This document shows positions 6,923-11,492 of a stretch of DNA of 11,492 bases, one piece after another. The stretch covers positions 1-11,492 of the forward strand of contig JAIRUY010000158.1 of NCBI GenBank assembly GCA_031254175.1, read 5' to 3'. The position numbers were made by a program, and so were the translations under genes. Numbering within the stretch: position 1 is the stretch's first letter; every line of letters begins with the position of its first letter. Under the pieces are notes generated by a model, which worked only from the letters and a program-made list of their open reading frames with translations, made no database searches and was not told the origin of the DNA. The stretch is from Treponema sp. (lineage in GTDB: Bacteria; Spirochaetota; Spirochaetia; Treponematales; Breznakiellaceae).

Positions 6923-8653
6923 CTAGCTTTGGTAGACAACTGCCCCGTAAGGCCCTAAAACCACACTGGGTCTTTGTTTGTATCCTTGAGAATCAACTAC
7001 AGTTGTATATGATCTGCTGGCATCTTCATTCGTTATAAGAACATCTTTGCCGTTAAAGCCTTCCAGCATTACAAAGATTCTTTCTTCAGAAATAAAATTA
7101 CAAACTACCAGCAATTTTTTTTGATGCAGTTTTCTTGTGTAAACAAAGAGATCTGAATGATCGGGCAGCAATAATTCAAAATTACCGTTGGTTATTATAT
7201 CCATCGTTTTGCGAAGTTTAATTAATTCCTGATAATAGCTAAAAACTGAACCCGGCCGCCGCATTTGCTCTTCCGCATTGATTTCCGTGTAGTTTTGGTT
7301 TATTTTTATCCATGGTTCCGTTGCAGGCGAGACCGTGTTTTCCGGCATAAAACCGGCATTTTGCCTGTTATTCCAGTGCATGGGCGTACGCGAGGTGTCG
7401 CGGCTTTTCAAACCCATAAACCTTAGCATGTCTTCTTTTGAAATGAGTTTTTCTTCCAGAACAAGCGTATTATATGCATTGATGCATTCCAAATCACGGT
7501 ACTCGCTGATATCAGAAAAAGGAGTGTTGGTCATGCCAAGCTCTTCGCCCTGATAAATATACGGCGTACCCTGCAAAAAGTGCAGGCATGTTGCGAGCAT
7601 CTTGGCGGACTTCTCCCGAAGCCCGGCATCACCGGGCAGATTTCCCTCGCAGCCAAGCCGCGAAACAATGCGCGGCTGATCGTGATTGCACCAGTACAGG
7701 CTGTTCCATGCACGGTCATGAAGCTTGTTTTGCCAGCGGGAAAGAACTTCTTTCAATTCTGTTAAAATAATTTTACGATCATTCCATTTGAATGTTTCGC
7801 CGCCGTCCAGCTCAACTGTTTCGAACTGGAACACCATATCCAGTTCAGTGCCGTCTTTGTTTGCGTATTGCACAGCTTCGTCAACAGTTACTCCGCCGGT
7901 CTCTCCGACAGTCATAATGTCATATTTTGACAATACCTCCTGCCGCATTTCCTGCAAATACTCATGAATCCTGGGGCCGTTTGGAATGATTTGCTTTACA
8001 TTGCCGTCAGTGAATTTTTCCGGCTTGGAAATAAAACTTATGGCATCCAGCCGGAAACCGTCAATGCCCTTATCCAGCCAGAAACGCATCATATCGTAAA
8101 CTTCATTGCGAAGCGCAGGATTGTCCCAGTTCAAATCCGGCTGCCATGGTGAAAAAAGATGCAGATAATACTGGCCTGTTGCTTCATCCTTTGACCACGC
8201 AGATCCGCCAAACCATGCTTTCCAGTTATTGGGAGGCATAGTCTGTCCGCCTTCGCTCCTGCCGTCCCGCCAGATATAGTAATTACGTTTTGGATTGTCC
8301 GGGCTGGAACGGCTTTCCTGAAACCAGGAATGTTCATTCGATGAATGGTTTACAACCAAATCCATGATGATTTTTAATTTCAGGGCATGAGCTTTTTCCA
8401 GAAGACGGTCGAAGTCCGCCATTGTCCCGAATTCAGGATTAATTGCACAGTAATCGCTGATGTCGTAGCCGTTGTCGCGCATCGGGCTTTGATAAACCGG
8501 TGAAATCCAGATTACATCCACGCCCAGCTCTTTCAGATAGCCGAGTTTGGATGTAATGCCGTTTATGTCGCCAATGCCGTCACCGTTGGAATCGCAAAAA
8601 CTGCGCGGGTAAACCTGATATACGACAGCTTTTTTCCACCAATCGTTTTTCAC
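6923..8653 (-). CDS. GH13 alpha-glucosidase (oligo-1,6-glucosidase/maltase group), cytoplasmic
   Basis: A 576-residue glycoside hydrolase that removes glucose from the non-reducing end of short alpha-glucosides. There is no signal peptide, so it acts on imported sugar. The N-terminus WWKKAVVYQVYPRSF and the calcium-loop-like DSNGDGIGD (21-29) are typical of the GH13 oligosaccharidase group. Conserved regions are DLVVNH (98-103), QPDLN (171-175), GFRLDAIS with nucleophile D203, VGETGG with acid/base E251, and NHDQPR with D325. Residue 204, just after the nucleophile, is Ala; in this family Val there goes with alpha-1,6 and Ala or Thr with alpha-1,4 preference, so a maltose-type substrate is favoured. 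Trehalose-6-phosphate or sucrose hydrolase activity cannot be excluded. It starts at GTG with AGGGG nine bases upstream. It is the last gene of the ABC operon, 27 bases after the MalG-type permease, and converges on the kinase gene. Confidence 0.92.
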   Translation of the reverse strand: MKNDWWKKAVVYQVYPRSFCDSNGDGIGDINGITSKLGYLKELGVDVIWISPVYQSPMRDNGYDISDYCAINPEFGTMADFDRLLEKAHALKLKIIMDLVVNHSSNEHSWFQESRSSPDNPKRNYYIWRDGRSEGGQTMPPNNWKAWFGGSAWSKDEATGQYYLHLFSPWQPDLNWDNPALRNEVYDMMRFWLDKGIDGFRLDAISFISKPEKFTDGNVKQIIPNGPRIHEYLQEMRQEVLSKYDIMTVGETGGVTVDEAVQYANKDGTELDMVFQFETVELDGGETFKWNDRKIILTELKEVLSRWQNKLHDRAWNSLYWCNHDQPRIVSRLGCEGNLPGDAGLREKSAKMLATCLHFLQGTPYIYQGEELGMTNTPFSDISEYRDLECINAYNTLVLEEKLISKEDMLRFMGLKSRDTSRTPMHWNNRQNAGFMPENTVSPATEPWIKINQNYTEINAEEQMRRPGSVFSYYQELIKLRKTMDIITNGNFELLLPDHSDLFVYTRKLHQKKLLVVCNFISEERIFVMLEGFNGKDVLITNEDASRSYTTVVDSQGYKQRPSVVLGPYGAVVYQS

Positions 8654-8667
8654 TATAAAATACCCCT
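8654..8667 (-). promoter_or_regulatory. Ribosome site supporting a GTG start for the alpha-glucosidase
   Basis: On the minus strand AGGGG (8667-8663) is followed by nine bases, TATTTTATA, and then GTG at 8653. The protein that follows (MKNDWWKKAVVYQVYPRSF) has the standard family N-terminus, which fixes the GTG as the start. Confidence 0.6.
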
Positions 8668-8680
8668 GCCTGCTTTCTGG

Positions 8681-9553
8681 TTAACCTTTAACTGAGCCGC
8701 TTACCATGCCTTTGATAATGTGCTTTTGCAAAATCAGGAATAAAATAACAATAGGCACCATTGCCATCAGCATTGAAGTAAGAATTAAATCCCATCTCCT
8801 GAGGAAAGAGCCGACAAAACTTGCTACGGCTAACGGAAGCGTCTGCACAGCGTTGCCTGTGCTCAACAGCATCAACGGCAGCAGAAAGTCATTCCATATC
8901 CACATACCGTTCAGGATTATTACTGTAACGCTAATCGGAGAAAGTATTGGAAAAACAATCCTGAAAAATGTTGCCGGTTTTGAGCAGCCGTCAATGATGG
9001 CGGCTTCTTCCAGTTCAAGCGGAATGGACTTGATAAAACCGTGAAAGAGAAATATTGAAAGAGAAGAACCAAAACCAAGATATGCAAAAATTATTCCAAC
9101 ATAATTTCTCTGCAGCTGAAACGGCGTTCCTGCAAGGCCCAGCGTAACATCAACAGTGTAAAACCAGTTAATCAAAGGAAACATTACCACCTGAAACGGT
9201 ATTACCATGGCAGCCACAAAGCTCATGAATATGGCGCTTGATAACTTTGTTTTGGTACGCACAAGAACCCACGCCGCCATTGAGGAAAACACGACAAGAA
9301 TAGCGCAGGAAAATACCGTAATTATTACCGACGAAGCAAATGAAGAGGCATAACGGACGTTTGGATTTTCAAACACCGTTTTGACATTGGTAAAAAATTG
9401 CGCGGGGTTTTTGGGGAGAGCCAGCGGATCTGAAGTAATATCCAGCGAAGGTTTTGCGGTATTTATTATTATTAACACAAAAGGAAGCATATAAATAATA
9501 AAAAGTATTATCGCAATTATTTCTAAAATGGTTGTTTTATTTTTGTTCATCAC
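8681..9553 (-). CDS. Sugar ABC transporter permease, MalG type (CUT1 family)
   Basis: Second membrane subunit of a carbohydrate ABC importer, 290 residues with about six membrane helices (first at about 9-31). The ATPase-contact EAA loop is EEAAIIDGCSKPATFFRIVF (182-201), followed by FPILSPI. WNDFLLPL (220-227) and the C-terminal QKHIIKGMVSGSVKG are classic MalG-type signatures. The junction with the upstream permease gene reads ATGTGATG, so either GTG at 9553 (GTGA overlap, with GGGAG about eight bases upstream) or ATG at 9550 could be the start; they differ by one residue. I kept the GTG because of ribosome-site spacing. It partners with the MalF-type permease and the binding protein upstream. 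Substrate is inferred from the downstream alpha-glucosidase. Confidence 0.93.
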   Translation of the reverse strand: MMNKNKTTILEIIAIILFIIYMLPFVLIIINTAKPSLDITSDPLALPKNPAQFFTNVKTVFENPNVRYASSFASSVIITVFSCAILVVFSSMAAWVLVRTKTKLSSAIFMSFVAAMVIPFQVVMFPLINWFYTVDVTLGLAGTPFQLQRNYVGIIFAYLGFGSSLSIFLFHGFIKSIPLELEEAAIIDGCSKPATFFRIVFPILSPISVTVIILNGMWIWNDFLLPLMLLSTGNAVQTLPLAVASFVGSFLRRWDLILTSMLMAMVPIVILFLILQKHIIKGMVSGSVKG

Positions 9554-10473
9554 ATTTCTATCTCCCTCTTTTTGTTCGCCCGTACCTGAATCAGCGAGAT
9601 AACGGCAATTACAATAAAGAAAATAACCGCTTTTGCCTGTCCCTGGGCAAGCTGACGGTATGAAAATGCCGTCTGGTAAATGTTCAATGCAAGGAACTGA
9701 TTAGACATTATTGCCCTTCCCATAAACATGGCAGAAGGCCCGCCGTTTGTGAGCGCGTAATTTACATCAAACTGTTTAAAGGAGTTAACAAGAGTAAGAA
9801 ACATTGAAACCGTAAAAGCCGGAGCTACAAGCGGAAACGTTATATGCAAAAGCCTTTGCAGGGGGTTTGCACCGTCAATCTGGGCAGCTTCCAGAAGCGA
9901 TTCCGGAATAGTCTGTATTGCCGCCAGATAAATCATCATTAAATAGCCGGCGTACTGCCAAGTACCGACAGTTACTATTGCGAGAAGCGCCAGCCACCGG
10001 TTGGCAAGAAACAGGTTTTCGGTAAGCCATAAAAAGTTAATCGCTTTGCCCAGTTGAGGTATTGCCTGATTGAATATAAACTGCCAGACATAACCCAGAA
10101 TGAGCCCGCCGATAAGGTTTGGCAGGAAAAATCCCGCGCGATAAAGCCCTGTTAAGCGCAGCTTGCCCGACACCAAAAGAGCAAACAAAAACGCACAGAT
10201 ATTCATTATAACAATGCTAAGTACGGCATAAGCTACAGTAATCAAAAATGAATGAAGATAGGTGATATCCTGAAATACAACGAAATAATTTTTTAATCCT
10301 ACCCATTCCACAGTTGTACCGGTTATGGCGTTCCAGTCCGTGAACGAATAATATACTCCCATTATAAATGGAATGATCATGACCATAATAAAAGCTAAAA
10401 CTACAGGGAGTAAAAACAGGAAAAACACAAGGTTGTTCTGCGATTTACTGCTGATTGGTTTTGCCATGCCCAT
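9550..10473 (-). CDS. Sugar ABC transporter permease, MalF/UgpA type (CUT1 family)
   Basis: First membrane subunit of the importer, 307 residues with about six membrane helices; the first is at about 15-42 (LVFFLFLLPVVLAFIMV) and ends in YYSFTDWN, typical of the family. The EAA loop is EAAQIDGANPLQRLLHITFP (195-214), and LTNGGP (241-246) is the usual MalF/UgpA signature before a late helix. It has the strongest ribosome site in the window, GGAGG at 10482-10478. Two in-frame ATGs are possible: 10473 (four-base spacing) and 10467 (ten-base spacing, beginning MAKPIS), so the first two residues are uncertain. It lies 95 bases after the binding-protein gene, with a terminator-like hairpin between, and overlaps the next permease by four bases. 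Confidence 0.93.
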   Translation of the reverse strand: MGMAKPISSKSQNNLVFFLFLLPVVLAFIMVMIIPFIMGVYYSFTDWNAITGTTVEWVGLKNYFVVFQDITYLHSFLITVAYAVLSIVIMNICAFLFALLVSGKLRLTGLYRAGFFLPNLIGGLILGYVWQFIFNQAIPQLGKAINFLWLTENLFLANRWLALLAIVTVGTWQYAGYLMMIYLAAIQTIPESLLEAAQIDGANPLQRLLHITFPLVAPAFTVSMFLTLVNSFKQFDVNYALTNGGPSAMFMGRAIMSNQFLALNIYQTAFSYRQLAQGQAKAVIFFIVIAVISLIQVRANKKREIEM

Positions 10474-10482
10474 AAAGCCTCC
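10474..10482 (-). promoter_or_regulatory. Strong ribosome site before the MalF-type permease, two candidate ATGs
   Basis: GGAGG (10482-10478) sits four bases before ATG 10473 and ten bases before ATG 10467. Four bases is short and ten rather long, so either start may be used. It lies just downstream of the hairpin, so translation of the permease is separately initiated rather than coupled to the binding protein. Confidence 0.6.
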
Positions 10483-10489
10483 TTAACTT

Positions 10490-10545
10490 AAAAAATAGGC
10501 GGTTTAAAGAACTCTGATTCCCAGAACCAGCTTCCAAAAACCGCC
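10490..10545 (-). terminator. Terminator-like hairpin (probable attenuator) between binding-protein and permease genes
   Basis: On the minus strand GGCGGTTT (10545-10538) pairs with AAACCGCC (10505-10498), and the run TTTTTT (10495-10490) follows two bases later. The 32-base interior can extend the structure: CTGGTT pairs with AATCAG using one G-U pair, plus a GAA/TTC pair further out. It lies 23 bases past the binding-protein stop and before the permease ribosome site. Partial termination or 3'-end protection here is a common way to keep the binding protein more abundant than the membrane subunits. Confidence 0.7.
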
Positions 10546-10568
10546 CGTACTAAAATCTATATAGCGCT

Positions 10569-11492
10569 TTATCTAATTGTAGCAACAGCAGCTGTGACTA
10601 ATCTCACAAACTCCTGAACGTTAATATTTCCCTGCGCCAGCTGGGTAAATATCGGCCCAAGTGTCTCCATACCAAAACCGTCAGGCATATCATTCTGCTT
10701 CCAGTTGTAAATTCTGCCCTGATTTGACCATTCCACAACAGCTTTTGACAACGGTCCGTCGGGCGACAATCTGACAGAAGCGAACGCAGGAACCATTCCG
10801 GCTTTATTTACCATGTAATCATGTCCTTCCGGCGTACTGGCCATGGCAATAAGGAATTTCTTGGCTTCTTCAATTTTTGCCGCAGGCGCTCTTGCGTTAA
10901 CAAAATAGAATGAAGGCGCAGCCACGAAAATACCGGGTGTGTTTTCATCAAGGAACGCATGAGGAGCATATCCCATCTCAAAGTTGACACCCATGTCCGC
11001 AAGGGATGGATCTATCCAGTTACCCTGATGGATAAAAACTGCTTTCTGGTTGGCGAAATCGCCGACCTGCTGGTCGTAACCGCCGGTAATAAGAACATTT
11101 CTGTTAGAATACCTGAAAAGCAAATCCATGTATTCGGCAAATTTGGTAAGGCGGGACTGATCTACCTGACCGGTTTTCAGCATATCGATATATCTGTTGG
11201 CATCATCATAAGGCAGACCAAGGGCAAGATACCCGTTAAAAGCATGAAGCCCTGTTACCCAAGTCATGCCGGGACCGGCTGCCATTGATACAACCGCATC
11301 AATCCCAAGCTGGGCTTTCTGGCTGTCTATTCTTTGAAATGCAGCCCTTATGCCGGCAATGTTTGTTAAAGTTGCAGGATCTACCCCCGCTCTGGCAAGA
11401 AGCGCCTTGTTGTAACCAAGTCCCCAGCCTTCAACAGCAACGGGGAAACCGACAACTCTGCCCTGAGGATCTTTATATGCAACACTGGTGTC
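10569..11492 (-). CDS. Sugar ABC transporter substrate-binding protein, family 1 (N-terminal part outside window)
   Basis: The frame is open to the right edge, giving the last 307 residues of a secreted or lipid-anchored binding protein; the start and signal peptide are missing. The visible part starts DTSVAYKDPQGRVVGFPVAVEG and continues GWGLGYNKALLARAGVDP, the typical hinge-region pattern of MalE/UgpB-like proteins. Further family-like stretches are AVFIHQGNWIDPSLADMG, EEAKKFLIAMASTPEG and NKAGMVPAFASV. An internal Met at 11285 is not the start, since clear homology continues upstream. It is the first visible gene of the operon that continues into two CUT1 permeases and the alpha-glucosidase. 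The ligand is not readable from sequence; an alpha-glucoside is inferred from context. Confidence 0.9.
   Translation of the reverse strand, partial: DTSVAYKDPQGRVVGFPVAVEGWGLGYNKALLARAGVDPATLTNIAGIRAAFQRIDSQKAQLGIDAVVSMAAGPGMTWVTGLHAFNGYLALGLPYDDANRYIDMLKTGQVDQSRLTKFAEYMDLLFRYSNRNVLITGGYDQQVGDFANQKAVFIHQGNWIDPSLADMGVNFEMGYAPHAFLDENTPGIFVAAPSFYFVNARAPAAKIEEAKKFLIAMASTPEGHDYMVNKAGMVPAFASVRLSPDGPLSKAVVEWSNQGRIYNWKQNDMPDGFGMETLGPIFTQLAQGNINVQEFVRLVTAAVATIR

Noticed and set aside
8679..8686. GGTTAACC palindrome spanning the MalG-type stop codon
   Set aside because: An 8-base palindrome is common by chance and no second copy or spacing pattern supports an operator.
10569..11285. Met at 11285 as the start of a short binding protein
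   Set aside because: The frame stays open to the window edge, and the upstream residues (GFPVAVEGWGLGYNK) are typical binding-protein sequence, so the gene is simply cut off by the window.
1..11492. CRISPR array, tRNA or rRNA gene, insertion sequence or phage module
   Set aside because: I saw no regularly spaced repeats, no cloverleaf or rRNA sequence, no transposase or integrase motifs and no terminal repeats. The window is ordinary metabolic, transport and signalling genes.

Overview
The window looks like chromosomal DNA of a saccharolytic bacterium of moderate G+C. The style of the hybrid kinase, the CstA form and the long-form alpha-glucan phosphorylase suggest a spirochaete of the Treponema group. 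This is an impression from protein sequence recalled without a search, so the taxon is tentative. I see no phage, insertion sequence, CRISPR array or RNA gene. Coding density is high, and the longest gene-free stretch is the 129-base divergent promoter region at 2929-3057.

Layout. (1) Positions 1-2928, minus strand: glycogen/alpha-glucan phosphorylase (glgP), followed after 64 bases by the 5' part of a YhhQ/VUT-family queuosine-precursor transporter that runs off the left edge. (2) Positions 2929-3057: a divergent promoter region. Both flanking genes have no Shine-Dalgarno sequence and have a -10 box 8-9 bases before the ATG, so both may make leaderless or near-leaderless mRNAs. (3) Positions 3058-6898, plus strand: a two-gene operon of a CstA-type carbon-starvation/pyruvate transporter and a membrane-bound PAS hybrid histidine kinase, joined by overlapping ATGA junctions. 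(4) Positions 6923-11492, minus strand: a CUT1 sugar ABC operon in the order solute-binding protein (5' end missing), MalF-type permease, MalG-type permease, cytoplasmic GH13 alpha-glucosidase. A terminator-like hairpin lies between the binding-protein and permease genes. No ABC ATPase gene is present.

Functional picture (inference). The ABC system imports an alpha-glucoside, probably a maltose-like oligosaccharide, and the GH13 enzyme cleaves it inside the cell. GlgP releases glucose-1-phosphate from stored or imported alpha-1,4-glucan. CstA moves a small carbon source such as pyruvate, and the adjacent kinase is a candidate sensor for the same nutrient.

The most unusual sequence feature is a perfect 19-bp inverted repeat with a 10-base loop inside the receiver domain of the hybrid kinase (6731-6778). 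One arm encodes the conserved IPIIAM strand. The other arm encodes its exact codon-by-codon antisense (HCNNGN) in the preceding variable loop, which looks like a template-switch insertion. I did not find a convincing wholly new multi-gene system here.
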